DNA from: Acanthopleura granulata
Lineage: Eukaryota; Mollusca; Polyplacophora; Chitonida; Chitonidae
Direction: 5' to 3'
Length of the DNA: 64,000 bases
NCBI GenBank assembly: GCA_016165875.1
Contig: JABBOT010000002.1
Location: 2,939,540-3,003,539, forward strand
The notes beneath the pieces were generated by a model, which did not search any database, was not told where the DNA came from, and worked only from the letters and a program-made list of their open reading frames with translations. The position numbers and the translations under genes were made by a program. Positions 14,093-27,755 of this stretch are shown one piece after another (position 1 is the stretch's first letter; every line of letters begins with the position of its first letter).

Positions 14093-15124
14093 TCACCAGA
14101 TTTCCGTTTTCTGCGTTGGATCATCGTCTACGTCGATGTTGCTGGATTCCTTGATATGATACAGCTTTCCGTTATCGTTAATCTGTCTGGTTACCTGTTT
14201 GATCAACGTGTTCTCTTGCTGGCCCACCATTTTCTGGATGCGCTCAGCGGTGTAGTTGAAATCGAACAAGTCTGCTCGATTCTTCACCGATATGGTGTGG
14301 TCGACTTCGATCATGTTCTTGCCTTGCATGCATACCGTTGGCGCCGATTTTTTGACGATCAACTTTCCGACTTCCGCCAGGCAGAGCTGGGAGCTGGCGT
14401 CCTCGGGAGGGATTCCGTTGCCATTGGTAAGCTCGGGGAACTGCTGACTCTTCCTCAAGCCTTTGTACGTACATGGAACGCAGATGGACGAAGAATTGAC
14501 CTTACTGTAGAAGGTAGTGACCACATCTCCCATCCATAGCCTGTAGTAATGTCCGTTCAGATTGTCCGGTCTCTTGTGGACCACGGACAATTTGTTGAGC
14601 TCTTGGAGAACCTTGAGATTGCCGTGGTCCTCCTCGCAAACGTCGCACGGTATGGACGTGTATGTCATCCCAATGGTGGCCGTCTGGACGCTGTCCTCCT
14701 TCATTCGCCGTAATGTAGACGGTCGGTCAATGCCTCGGAATTTCTTCACGATCTCGTCAAAGTTCGTCACAAGCATCGTGTTGTTGTTGTCTTCTTCGCC
14801 ACCGCTCACGCCGTATTCCATAGAAGGCGCGTCGTACTGAGTCGTCGTTCCACACAGGGGACATTTCACGACGTTGTCCTTGACGTTTTTTCTAAGACAG
14901 CGGTGACACAGGACGTGCTTACAGGGGAAAATATCCGGGGCTTTGGAAACTTCCAGCGTTCGTTTGTACTCCGTTTCGTGGTTGGATCTTGGCGTAAGAG
15001 GATAATGTCCCAGATTTCTGGCAATAGGCGATTTGGCCAGATTATCGTCTGCGTCTGCGTCGTTAGGCAGGCTTAACGTAAGATCTCCCGGTCTGTACCG
15101 GTTATAGGCGTAAGGAAACTCCAT
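14093..15124 (-). CDS. Degenerate RING-finger / TRIM-like protein, single exon
   Basis: An uninterrupted 343-residue frame, clearly less AT-rich than its surroundings. The best start is the ATG at 15124, giving a protein beginning MEFPYAYNRY; the frame stays open four codons upstream but only from a GTG. Counting from that ATG, residues about 68-91 hold FPCKHVLCHRCL and, twelve residues later, CPLC. These are the second half of a RING finger (C-x-H-x2-C-x2-C ... C-x2-C), which in TRIM-type E3 ubiquitin ligases binds zinc and recruits the E2 enzyme. The first Cys-x2-Cys pair expected just upstream is absent: the matching place reads YKRT. A CDVCEE motif near residue 160 resembles the start of a B-box, but the rest of a B-box is not clear. 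No coiled coil, NHL or B30.2 domain follows. Such intronless TRIM-like genes are common in lophotrochozoans. It could be a functional zinc protein, a truncated paralogue or an early pseudogene. A ccaat motif (minus strand) lies about 90 bases upstream of the ATG. Confidence 0.75.
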   Translation of the reverse strand: MEFPYAYNRYRPGDLTLSLPNDADADDNLAKSPIARNLGHYPLTPRSNHETEYKRTLEVSKAPDIFPCKHVLCHRCLRKNVKDNVVKCPLCGTTTQYDAPSMEYGVSGGEEDNNNTMLVTNFDEIVKKFRGIDRPSTLRRMKEDSVQTATIGMTYTSIPCDVCEEDHGNLKVLQELNKLSVVHKRPDNLNGHYYRLWMGDVVTTFYSKVNSSSICVPCTYKGLRKSQQFPELTNGNGIPPEDASSQLCLAEVGKLIVKKSAPTVCMQGKNMIEVDHTISVKNRADLFDFNYTAERIQKMVGQQENTLIKQVTRQINDNGKLYHIKESSNIDVDDDPTQKTEIW

Positions 15125-18100
15125 GTTGAGTGTCACAAGGGAACCGATCTGACTGAACCAATACAGTGAACTGGGCGATGTGTCACCTAGAGATTACCAC
15201 ATCAGCGTCGGGTTCTATTGGCCACATGCCATTCGTACACGACACACCTATAAGGCCGGCCGCGGGTCTGAATTCACAGCTGTTGTTCAGTATATTTAGT
15301 TCACCTCCTCACGGTCGATAGCAGCCGGGTTAATATTCATGAGAATTCTCCGACGTCTCAGTGTAAACCATTATCTCGTTCATTACATATACAACTGAGC
15401 TCGTCCGCACAGGTGAATTCCTCGTCGGTGCTTTGTTTTTTTTTTTTTTTTTTGCTCCTTCTTCTTCTTCTTTAGAACATCTATTACTTATGTGTTCCCG
15501 GTCCGGTCGTCGCTATATAAATCCTTACAGCTTAGGGTTTTAAGCTCGGCTCTCCAAAAACGGATGTGAAAATAAGTTTTCACGTTGATACCGGGTTTGG
15601 CTTGAGGTCAAATACAATATAGGTGTGCAGAGCGACTCGGTAATGGCTGAACTGACAGCCCGCGTTTATGCCAGGACGCCTGTGGGTCACCCAAGGCCAC
15701 ACAAGCCTACTGTCTCTTTATGTAGGTAGCTCGCTAGCTACCTGGTGAAGCTTGAAGCGCTGTAGTGCTATCTCTACATTACACATCAGTAGAAAGTTAC
15801 ACAGCGTGCGGCAGGGACAAGGTTTGACCTAAAAAATACAGACGATAAATATATCATTTATTATTCTCAAATGCCTTGCACGTACGTAATCACATGTTAC
15901 ACCCAACGGATGTCGTATATTAAGCAGAGTAATAATGCGTTAGTCGAAAGGTTTACGATCGAAATTGCGAATACAGAAGCAGGTAACACATGCATATAGA
16001 GGACCACTGTAAGTATATGGCGATGTCACCATGATCTTATAAACAATAACCATGAGGTGAATAGGATAAAACATTCATGCATTGATATATGGTTATATAA
16101 CACTGGCTCAAACTTCACTGGGTTAAGGTATATACAAAGGTATAGACCTACCATTGATCTTATAAACTGTTCAGTTGGCAACAATACGCCTCACTTATTT
16201 ATTTATTTGATTGCTATTTCACGCCTTACTCAGGAATATTTCACTTGTACAACGGCAGCCATCATTATGGTGGGAGGATACCGGGCAGAGCCCGGGAGAA
16301 ACCCACGATCATCCACAGGTTGCTGGTGGACCTCCCCACCTACTACGGCTAGTTTAGGCCTGTTACATATGGTACCACTAATATACATGGTTCCTGATAA
16401 TATATACAGTATACCAAAGCAGATATATGTCATATGATGGTATGTCGGTGTATACATAGATGATGACTTGGCATGCAGGTAAAAATCAATTCAACAACAT
16501 ATGCATGATAGACATACAGAAAAACGACAATTTTGGCCTTGATTTTATTGTCACCTTAACTCTAATACGATTTGATGATGTCCAGATAAAAACGAACTCT
16601 TTCTTAAAGAAATGCAAGATTTAATCCTGTTTTGTTTACAGGTACGCTTAAACAATATTCCGAATTAAGATGTATGGGTACCTTTGCATATGTATTTTCC
16701 TTCACTACAAAGATTATATCTAGTTTTAACATGCGCATGCCAAATATAATAACATGCAATATAATCCCGTAAGCGTTATATTGGGAGAACGTGATTCATT
16801 CTATAATCAGCAGTTCGTGAAAAATTCAGCTTTTCATGGATGACAAAACTTCATACAAATATACATAAATTTGGGAACAATGGTCAGTACAAGTCATTCA
16901 ACAATAATCAGTGGAAAGCACAATGTAGTATGAAGTATGTTGTTCGCATGCAGGTAATTGTGTCGTAAATTCCTACATAGCTATTCTTTGTCGTCCAATT
17001 AGTAAAGACCTTACATTTATATTAAGCACGTCAGAGCTGGGTTAACTACATCTCTTAGATGCATACTCTGTTTTCACAGATTTGCTCCTCATGTATAATG
17101 GTATCAGCATACTTCGTCAGTATGGGTACCTCTGTCCACTTTATAACACATGGTGATTCTTTACGTTTGATTATTTCACAACTATTGTATAGAACAATCT
17201 ATCTCTCTCTCTCTTTTTAATTTATTTATTGCTTTTTTTTGTTTTTTTTTAGAAGTTTGGAATTTCCCTAATTAATTAAGCTAGTGCTGCTCTGTCTACA
17301 AATTAGAGTTTGTGCAGAGTATATGTGACTCGCTTTCATACACGAAAAGGCTGACAAATCCTAAATGGAGTACATGTATATATGCCTACGTATAGACGAA
17401 GACCTATACATGTATCTTGCAGTCCCGATTACTCCCCAACATACAAAGGTGCCACCTTTCTCCCTTTTGTCAGAGTTTTGCGACCAGAGGGTATATACCG
17501 CAAACGACACTCTAAAGCTGATGCGTATTATTCATGCGGCTGTACCTCTGCAATTCAGGTACTGCAACGATAGTCTTAATATTTTACTCCTTTCAAACAG
17601 TACATTCAAAGTCAGACTTGAACCTTTGTATTCCTATCATAACAGATAAATATACATTTCTGGTCTGAAATGAAAAATATCAATCTGCCCATTGTCTCAG
17701 ACAGAGAACACAGAAAAGTTACTTACACATGTATTTGTTTTTATATGTAGCCGTTTCATCACAAAAAGAAGAAAACACACAAAATTTTATTAAGCCTAAC
17801 CCTTACGCTTCACGCCTAATGCTGAATTGTTAATTATCCCTGCATGTGTAGACATTTCGCACAAAAGAAAAACAGCACATCTTAATGACGTCTGATCTCA
17901 CAATAAACATGTTAACAAACAAGTGTAATGCTATATAACCAAAACATATAATTCTGATTGCGATGGCTGTGTTCGGAACAAAAGCGGATGACACCGAAGT
18001 AATAAGGTGCGGCTATGCCCGAGCCTATCGATGTACTACTTTTCCCTTAGATGTCTGTATTCCGTGTATGCTTGCAGTGCAATTAACTCTCCACTTGGGT

Positions 18101-19700
18101 TGATGGTAAAATCCAAATCGACGCGTGAATTTTACGATGCTACAAACTGCAACTGGGTGAGGTCAAATCAATATACCCTTTACGTGTTATGCGTGTACTG
18201 CCATACAGATAATCTATAAATCATGATCAGTATAATTCAAGGTATCTCTTATACTTTAGCTATACACTATGTGTATATCTGTATACCTTATATATCTATG
18301 AATACAGTATAGTTTTCAGGTATACAAACCCCGACCAGAGCTATCTCACACATGCATATTTTACACGGTACACCCATGCAGCGTAAACAGTGCCATGGAT
18401 ACACCGGGTAAAGGCCTAATTAACTATATACGGTACTGTCTCGAACTACTTTTGCTTGCTTAATTAGATTACATACATGCGTCTCATTTATATCGAATTG
18501 TGATGTACACGACTGCTGCATGGAAGACGTCAAGGCACGTAAGGTGCTTATCTTAAATTAATATATTTTTATATTTTAGGATTTTCAATTATTGCTATCG
18601 CGCAATTCCCTTTTAGATTGAAAGGCATGTGGGAATTACAGCATATATGAGATCGCTTATTAAAGTGCCGTGCAAATTATGTATGTCGATGCAATACCTA
18701 CAAGCAGATTTCAGATGATTAGATTACCAGCACTGCTCTATATGCAATCAGTCTTATATTAGAATTAGATTTTTTTCTGTATTTAATAATTATAAATAAA
18801 TATTTATGAAGATGGTGTATATTAGAGTACATATAGGCACTAACTCCACTTCTGCTTGATTTGTGGATTAAATCTATGCTATATATACATCTATTTTTTT
18901 CAATTAGATTCATGTGATATACATACATACAAAACTTATGCACGCCAATTATAAAGAGACCAACAGAAAGGCGACCTTCCATATATATTCTTGAAGATAT
19001 ACGTCTATACACAAATCTGCATGGATCAAAACGTGTAACACCAGATGTAATTTTTATATAAGGAGGAAGTTTGCTTTTTCAAGAGATATTAACTGTAAAC
19101 ACCTTTCAGGTGCATTTTGATAATGAAGAAGAAGCTCAGTCTTGTGTATATACCTATACATAAATAGTACTCAATGGGTTGTAGAGATTATACATAGAAA
19201 GGCTCTGTTTACACTACAATGCAGATATTCTGCATGTTAATATACGAAAACTACATGTATATATTTTTAATCTATAGCCTTTTTTTACATGAAAATCAAG
19301 TTTCAAACGCTATAATTTGCAATATGTACAATTTATCGAATAGATATGATTTCCTACACTGATATTTTTCGATGGTCTCGATATTACCAGTTAAGGAAAT
19401 CGTATCTATTCCATACATTCCCTGACGATGATTTCTAATGTACAGAATAGATATAGTAGCCTACCTTTAAGTCAAAGATGTATCTTGCAACCTGCCTCGG
19501 TGCGTCCATATATATATATATACATATATGACAGGTTCACAATGGCTTACCTTTGCTAGTGTCCCATACAGGTAAAACTGCTTAGCAGAACTAATGAAAC
19601 GAGACAAAGTCTGACCCTTGTGTCCCCATCAGGTGTTGGGGAAGATAAGAGATAATCTGTATATAGATTCTTGACGGGTGGGTACAGTAGATAGTATAAT
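15125..19700. other. Intergenic region, no supported gene
   Basis: The first 200-300 bases upstream of the RING gene are GC-richer and probably hold its promoter (a minus-strand CCAAT near 15214), though no clear TATA box is seen. A poly-T/pyrimidine tract lies at about 15436-15475. The rest is AT-rich with one truncated SINE (16196-16350), short TA runs and no credible exons. Confidence 0.55.
16196..16350 (-). mobile_element. tRNA-derived SINE, head-truncated
   Basis: This is a reverse-oriented copy of the SINE seen at 608-880. The (atttattt) tail complement is at the left, followed by the shared body (attatggtgggagga, acaggttgctgg). The tRNA-like head is missing. Confidence 0.8.
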
Positions 19701-19741
19701 AACCCGACAGGTAAGGCTCCGGCAATTGGACGTGGAAGGCC

Positions 19742-19779
19742 TATAAATACGACCCAATACTCCCACGAGGCTTTCAGTC
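19742..19779 (+). promoter_or_regulatory. Candidate core promoter: TATA box plus initiator
   Basis: TATAAATA at 19742-19749, in the context ggcctataaatacg, is followed by ctttcagtcc, whose TCAGTC (19774-19779) fits a metazoan initiator. The spacing from the first T of the TATA box to the initiator A is about 34 bases, near the usual 28-34. The surrounding 19.6-20.4 kb is less AT-rich than its neighbours. A candidate coding exon begins about 340 bases downstream. No transcript evidence is available here. Confidence 0.35.
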
Positions 19780-20113
19780 CCAGGCTATCTGTACCTATAC
19801 GTATGCTATTGACAGAGAGAGGGGGCGTAGAGGGTCAGGCGCGCTAAAATCACCGTAATGAGACTGTGCCAGTGTTAACTTAGAATGACTTCACACAGAC
19901 TTCTGACGTTCAAAGCCGCCGTGGTGATCACGATCTTACCTTTTTAAACACACGCGAGAGTTAATCCGGTATACGCAGGTTAAAACACAAGCCCTCCTCA
20001 AGCACGTCATCCATCCAGTCTGTTATATGTACGATGGAGGTCTCACAGCCTTAATTCTGTATACTGCTTAATAAAGACAACCTCAACGTTAACGTCTATT
20101 CCCGTGCTCGTTT

Positions 20114-20286
20114 ATGTTAATAATGAACACCACCTCGGAATTCTCACCGGCAAGTTACGCTTCGCTAGTTTCTTCGGCGCGCGGGAAAGAAATGTCCCGA
20201 CGATCGGATGCGTGCAGGCTGGCAAATCTAGGCCTGTATTGTTGTCACCTCGGACAAAGTCTAGACTTTTATGTACCGATACATAT
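20114..20286 (+). CDS. Candidate first coding exon, unrecognised
   Basis: An open frame from an ATG at 20114 (a second in-frame ATG at 20123) runs 57 codons plus two bases to a donor-like gtatgt at 20287. The translation begins MLIMNTTSEFSPASY and contains SDACRLANLGLYCCHLGQ. It is Ser- and Cys-rich with no domain I recognise. It lies downstream of the candidate TATA/Inr promoter at 19742. No phase-matched second exon was found, so it may be a chance frame. A competing frame starting at 20104 covers the same bases and cannot be excluded. Confidence 0.25.
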
Positions 20287-23200
20287 GTATGTAACAGTTG
20301 TAAATTTTGTGGCGTAATAAACTGTGAAACGTGCGAAAAAAGCCCATGGGAGCCCCGTGATCTGCTGCAGTTATGCAGTTAATTAATAGTTAATCATGCA
20401 TCTATACAGCACGGTCATTTCTGCTATTTTTTTTCTTTGTTATTTAATGATGACTGCGCGTTCGAAAAAAGGCTGCCCGGTCACGAATCATAAAACCAAT
20501 GTAGGAATCCATGGTATATTCGGGACAGGTGTAACACATGGATTTAAAATGTCCTAAGTGTTCTGAAAGTTAAGTGAGGGTTTAATACTGGTTGTTCATG
20601 TGCAAGGAATTTACCTTTACCGATCTACAAATGACGTAGCACCTTTACGCTTGTTTGACGTGCAATGATGGTTAAAATGTGAAAAAGAATCAAAACTCCA
20701 CGTTATCGATACGTTAAGTGTGGAGTTTTATGAAAGCAACAAGTAAAAAAAAAATGCTGTAGGAAATGACGGATGTAAATCTCCTGGAATGACAATTATA
20801 TTGTACTTATTTGCTTTGTGAATAGTTTATTTAATTTTTAATTTATAAATATACGGAGGCTTCCGTTAAAAAAATATCCTAATGCTGACACATTTAACGG
20901 TCACATCCACTTCTATATCAAATTTACACCAAACTTTTGGTAAAAACTTGTTTCTGGTTAAACAAAGTATCATGGTTAATTCCACTTTGCTGCCATTTAC
21001 ACATTACCAAAATTATCGTTGAGATATAACTTAAGGAACCATTTAGCTCACTTCCATGTAATTTAACACCCCACACGACCATATAAAGCTTTCTCTAAAG
21101 GGTGTTTTGTACGGAAAATTCACAAATCGATTTAATATATTTTCACAAATCATTCAGCTACTGATGCAATTAACAATAAATTAATTCCCATTCCTTACAC
21201 GTTTCTTGAAAGCATATTTAAAGGAGATATGCTGTACAATTAATTAGCTAAATCGCGGCCAATCTACACATCATTCATGCATGTAGCCAGTTAACAATAT
21301 ATGGACCTCATTCACGACAGAGGAAAATGACACATTGTGGGCTGTGCGGGTATAAATATATGACAAATTATAAGCTATTAATACATATATGTATAAATGA
21401 CAAATGGAAATTATTTGCTCTTATAAGACCTGGCTTATAGAGTAGATATATTAAAATTCAAGTACATGCACTCAGGTGTGTGTGCAGAACTGCATGGTGT
21501 GTATATATATACATATATATATATCCTAGATGCATCTGGCAGTAAGCAACATCCCAAATATTGTTGCATGCGCTTTAATATTTGCAGGCTATATGAGTAT
21601 GCTTATGTGGGACTGGATATGTATATGCACCTTTTTGTGAAGCAAGGTAAACACTTATGATAGCTCGGCCTACACAGAGATAAACGCCAGTCAGTTCGAT
21701 ATATAATAAGTACAGTAGATGAGCACCGTGATGCGTATAAAAGACAATGGGCAGCATGACTTTATTTGCACCAAAACTGATGTGATTGATAGCTCAGTGA
21801 TATAAAAACAAAAACAATTAAAATCATATCGATTTGATGAACTCCTTTGTGATTATGTGTTCTAGACTGGACGGCAGATTGCCATTGACTGCTATAAAAT
21901 TTTAGTGAAACAATCAATCATGGTCAAAACCGGAAAGTTGACTTGCACATTAAGGGGAAAATCAACAGGCAGTAGGACACCTGATACAAGATGCTTAGTG
22001 ATGTGTTTGGAGTTTTTTCCCCCTCAACCAGTTTAAAACTGTAAGTAAAATATATAAATATATGTATACATTTCATGTTGCCATTTTTGTACACAACCTG
22101 AATTATATAATGGAGGATAATTGTCGTCGGTTCGACAACTGAAAATCTTGTAAAAGTATGTTTTGATATCAAATGTCTGGCACTAAAGCAAATAAAATAA
22201 TAAAAATGTCCAACAAGGCTTCGCCTATTGGTAAGAAGAATGCCTTTTGTATATATTTTTCATCAATCGCAGGTGTCCAAACTAACTGTGGATTGTATCG
22301 TTGTTTAAAAACAAATGAAAATTGCACAGTGGGTTGCAAAGACTTGAGGCTTGAAAGGCTTGAACAATAAATCAAGGTCAATGAAAACCAAAACGTTTCC
22401 TCTACACGACTAGGTGGTATATAAGTTTTAGGAAAATTGCTTAAAGAATTAAAGAGATACCGTGTTTACAAACCAGTTACAAAATATAGCTTAAGCTAAC
22501 TCAATGACCTTGTGAACCAAGGTCACGGAAAATGGATATGATTCTTTCCAGTGACTATAAGCGTGGGAATGGAGTCGACATCTAACCCTGTTTATATATG
22601 TATGAATAAACCTGGCTGTATATACAAATGTTGCCAGAAAAACGGGCATATGGACGCATTTGACTTCATTGTTGTTTAAAAGCACACTCAAGAAGTTTGC
22701 ACATACGATTTTATTGGTGGAGTGTTCGGGGTAAACCGCCAACCTATGGTAAGTTACTTACCAACTTTCCTATAGACAAGTACTTACTGGAAGACATGTA
22801 TAGCCTTCATCGAACATTAGACTTCGAAAAGAGCCTCGTGAGCGTTGTCTATTCTTGTTTTTGTCGCACGTCGTAAATCCTATATATGTTGGAAGGCAAG
22901 TATTTTTAACTACTACAGACCTTGGCCCTAATTCTCCCAACAGACGGACAGACGGGCCGCTTTAACAATGTTCCTAGGTCCATTTTCGGCAAGAGTAGAG
23001 AAGTTATGGGTCCAATTTCCACCGCACATCAAATGTAAGTATGTGTTAAACGAGATGTTTTCACTTTGTCTGCAATGTTACATCAGCATCCTTTACACTT
23101 CAACAGGAAGGACAATTCGACATCTATACATTGCTGGATCGAAGGTGTATCAGGATATGATTTTTTCAACTGTACAGGTGTGTCCCTTTTGTGCAGTGCT

Positions 23201-26200
23201 AGGGTAAACAAGTGGTGCACGTAATTGGTCTACTTAGAGAGAACAATTCGATGTAATGTAAACCTTTTTACGATTCTACAGATTGCACGTGACATGGCGG
23301 GTCTTGAGGTCAGGGTGCCATTTCCGCGCAGGGGTTCAAAGGTCATAATGTCAAACACATAAATCAGCATGCAGGACCTGAATGTATACAGCCAAGGGAT
23401 GGTGTGTGGGGGAATTCATTGTGTAGCCAGTGTTGTTGTTAAACGCTCCTTTCAAAAGTATAAGGTATGTAATTTACATCCCTTTATAAGACCTAGCCAT
23501 GCCCTGAAAATCAGTGATTATACCAATCATCTGTCAAGACCCATTGTTCTATCCGCACTGAAGGGCATTGACCTTAGTATGACATGTACGGCTGTCCAGA
23601 TATCGCGGTACCTCCACTCAAGAAGAGTGCTCACCTCATGTATACCACACCGTGGAGTTTCTTCCTTGAACTTTTACGACCTTATAAAGCCTTTTGCAAA
23701 TTAACATAATTGTACACTTGTGAGCAGTGGACTGTCTGGCGACCAGGCATAAGCCTCTGTTTGTACGGATAAATCATGTATGTGTATGGAGTATTGAAAG
23801 CCACTAACAGTGGTTCTAGCCTTTGAAGAGTGAAGTCAAGCGGCACACATACAAAACTGCACAATATTCCGCCAAGCCTCGCCCCTGAGTACACATGTAC
23901 CATAAACGAGTAATAACTGAATGTTCCGTATACCATTGTCTGTGATAGCTTGGAGCTAAAATTTTAATCGAAAATTACGCGTATACGACATGGACTATGT
24001 TCTGTGATTGAATATGATACATCCTCAAATGACCTACAATTTCGTTCATGACAAAGTTGCTCATTTGTTCTGTTTCAGAGAGTACTGTTGATTGTAGAAA
24101 GATGATTTTAGGTTCATAGGATGACCTGCTAGTGGAAAAATCTAAGTTTCCGCTTCAAATGAAATACTTTAAGGTATTTATTTATTTCTAAACGAAATGA
24201 ACCTTTTGAGGCGAAATTTTAGTTAATTAACCTGAAAAGGTGTTACTTCATGCATGCGTCATTCATGTAAAATATAACCCACGGGGTTAAGTACAGGCAA
24301 ACTTATCTGGCTGATGTATTTTTTCAAATACAAAATGACCTTCAGAGAAACAAAGTATCAATCTGGAAGAAACCACCGCTGTCCTACCTCTTGGCAAAAA
24401 CACCGCAGCCCATACACTTGTATTCCAAGAGCTGCTTAACGGCAATTTCGCGGCCAAGGCGGCGAAAACTGTAATTCAAAACTAACAAGGTTTCTCAGGT
24501 GCCCTGGTGACCTAACACTGTCTGCCATCGTACAAGAATTCTTCAGTAGCAAACATAACCTAATTATATCTGCCGAAACGGACCATGATGTGACTTGTGT
24601 ACAAAGCAGTGTGCTTAACACGTCAAGTTTACAGCAACGGGCCCCATTTATTGGTTTACTTTTCGTCGCGTGATTCAAGGATATAAAAAAGAAACACTCG
24701 TTGTAAGAGTGCACATTACTCGTGAAAATTTGTACGCGAATAAACTTCGTCAACTCTACATCAGGACTATAGTGAGCGTGTAACATATGTCTGCAAGATG
24801 TGACCCATACGTCTAGACGTCTAACCATGCAGAAATGCATATACCAATCCTTTGCCATAACCTAGGTCAATAACCACAAAACCAATTGATAAAGCCAAAG
24901 TTCAAAACAAACCACCACAGGATTGCGAAAAATATAAAATATGAAATATTTTATACACATTATCATGTAGATACAAACATTCAATGATGCCAGATAGACG
25001 CAAAGAATGTTCTCAACGAACAAATGTAATCGGTATCCAAATCGTGTACTATGCTATTTCAGGAGTAGCCAAGTTTAATCAGAACATGCATCTTAGCTGC
25101 ACTTTGAACTCATCTCGAGGCATAGCCGAATGCTAACCTCTTTATATATAATCATGTCGATAGAAAGGTACCTAAAGATGTATATTTTACCACGAAAGGG
25201 CCACTAGGTAAAGATAAATTGACCAGTCTATTACCTGTTTGCTCACAAAACGGCATTACGTAGGCATGAATGTACAGAACACTACACAAGAGAACTTAGG
25301 CTGGAATTACTTTTATCCAGAAAGGTTTCCAGTTCCACTGCAAGATGCAAGACTTTCCTGGTAGGGCGAGCCTCACGCTATTCCTCTGACACAACAGATA
25401 GTCACTGTCAACAGATTCGAATCTTCTCTACTCACGAGAGGATGTGGTGAAAAACAGATGTTTCTCTCAGGCGGAGAGGGCGAAACTCACCAAGTATGTG
25501 CTCTCCCCTTATCACCGGCTCGGGCTTAGTCATTGATGTACGCTTGGGAACTGTACGTACAGAGGAATAGACGTACAGTTCAAATGTACATATACAGTGT
25601 CTCAGACATTTCTGTGAACAAGATCCTGTCTTTTGGGTACAGAGATTTCCAAAATCTGAATGTTTTTTCCAGATTCAGCAATAATATTTAGGCCTGAGAA
25701 ATCTCATTCGGTTCGAATAGATTACTTGTATTTGGCACTGTTTGTCATCGTTAGGTAGGTATACCAGAACGTTACTCTTTGCGCAAAGCAAAAGGCCATA
25801 TGGTAAACTGGGATAGCAAATGACCAACGAGGTCGACCATGAAGGTGACCGACACTGCTGAATATACCAAAGAAACGATGCCAGCCACTTTTGGAATTAA
25901 ATATATCTGTTTGCAAGAAGCACAAACCCGAAAACTAATCCATTTCCATCCGCTTCTTGAATCAGAATATTGTCATGTAATTAACACTGTAGTTTGTGTG
26001 AAAATTGTCTGAAACTAAAATGCACTTTTTCTTCCATCACATGAGATTTATTCATTTATTTGTTTGATTTCAAGTTAACGCCGTGTTCAAAAATATGTCA
26101 CTTGTCTAACTTGTTTCAAAGTGACTACAAAACTGACTGGATAGTGACTCACTGTCGAATCTTCCATCCAATCATTATGTTAGGCATTTCAAAGTAGAGA

Positions 26201-27302
26201 AAAGAGGATTGAAATGGAGCCGTGAAGGTGTGGTGTCAGAACCGTAATGCAACCACAAAGTTTTCGCGATGCAACCACCGAATCTTGGTGAAAGAATCAC
26301 AGAGGTTTAGTCATGAATCTTTACTGGATTGTCCCAGACCATGTTTACATTAATAAATAAATAAAATGCCAGCATAACTACAGAAAATCTGTGACAGATG
26401 AGTGAGAGCTTGGTGATATTCCTACAGAAGATTAATGACATGAGTCATTGGTGACAAATCAAAACACGGTAAAGGTGAACAGAAACTTGTAGTGTTTAAT
26501 ACTGGAACATCATCATTCAAGTGAAAGACCAGTAAAAAATGAAAACATGGCGAGTGGAGAGACCATTAAAAAGTGTATCTGAAAACACCTTCTCTGAATT
26601 TTTAAGATTTTCTTTTTTACCAAATTAAACGCTGCCATATGTTTTGATTGCATGGTGGGTTTTACAGACCATATTGATGATGTGGTTCACCAGTGATGTC
26701 ACAAAACCTTGAAAACCTTTTATGTTAAGCTCGGAATAAGTTCCTGAGAAGTGTAATTCTGTAACGTGTTCCTGTGGGTTAAATAGGCAATATGACATTA
26801 AATTTCTGCTTTAAGGTCAGAGTATAGTAGTTCTGACGTCACAGGTGAACCACATTATTAGTATGGTCCATAAAATCTACGACATCAAAATCAAAACATC
26901 TGACTGCATTTAATTGAGTGGAAAAAATGTAAAAAATACAATGAAGAAATTTTCAAATAAAGTATTTATTGTTCTTTTCACTCACCTTAACTTCATTTTT
27001 GTGTGGTCCTTCCCTATAAATAAATCTAATTCAGAATTTCTGTGATTAAACCATGAAAATTAGAAGCCTCTTTTTTTGTTTAGTTGGGACATTTTCATAG
27101 TCGTGTCCAAAGTCTCAAGTGTTTAGTGATTGTAACATGCTCCTGCCAGGATATATGGTGGAAATATGGACAGTGTGGCAGTAACCTTAACTGTTCATAT
27201 ATTCTTCTTTCCCACGACTGCAATATAGCACTTGAACTACTGCTTAAAACGTACCTTTTTATTTTGACACCAATCCTGTAGAGCTTCACATATGAATTTG
27301 TT

Positions 27303-27516
27303 AATTTGATTGGTGTTTAGCACTGTACCCAAGAATTTCTCATACATATTAAGGCAGTCAGGTTAATGGGTGGATAAAACCAGAGTGAGCTGACTAAACC
27401 ACTGACCTTTGCCAGGTATCTGACAAACCTACAACCGAGAGATGGATCTGAACTCAAGACCTCATCATGCCTGTCAGTCATTGGAAGCAATCATTTTAAC
27501 TGCCTGAACCAGCCAG
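27303..27516 (-). mobile_element. Diverged SINE-like repeat
   Basis: The left edge (tttgattggtgtttagcact) matches the tail of the tRNA-derived SINE. The interior (ccactgacctttgccaggta) belongs to the second family also seen near 33080, 55820 and 59530. The right end (atctgaactcaagacctca) resembles a B-box region in reverse. It is probably an old SINE of a related subfamily. Confidence 0.5.
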
Positions 27517-27665
27517 GGTCCTCACACATGAATGATACCTTGATAACATGAGTCAGCCATGACGCAAATCATCAGAGGAAAGCTTCTGCACACACAGTGT
27601 CCATTCACCTACCACTATGGGCTTAATCTGACAGCTGCTTTCTTACTTCAGACAAACTAGCAACT

Positions 27666-27667
<2 letters not shown>

Positions 27668-27699
<32 letters not shown>
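27668..27699. repeat. Poly-A tract, 32 bases
   Basis: An uninterrupted A run just beyond the 3' end of the NSUN4 coding region on the opposite strand. It may be the remnant of a retroposed tail or a simple repeat. Confidence 0.9.
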
Positions 27700-27701
<2 letters not shown>

Positions 27702-27755
27702 CTGTCAACAATCAACCACACCATTATTTTGGTTTTGTACAAAAAAAGCACTATG

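Larger units (their letters stand above)
20390..27755. other. Intergenic region, no supported gene
   Basis: The region is AT-rich, with many short frames and none with domain content. It contains a SINE-tail-like sequence near 26047-26107, a diverged copy of another SINE-like family (27303-27516) and a 32-base A run (27668-27699) close to the 3' end of the NSUN4 gene. The NSUN4 3' untranslated region must start at 27755 and extend leftward; its end cannot be fixed from the sequence. Confidence 0.5.

Noticed and set aside
14069..14539. A 156-residue + strand frame over the RING gene
   Set aside because: It is antisense to a longer frame with zinc-binding motifs and has no domain of its own.
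15125..15136. A start four codons upstream of the RING-gene ATG
   Set aside because: The upstream codon is GTG; the ATG at 15124 is the normal eukaryotic choice.
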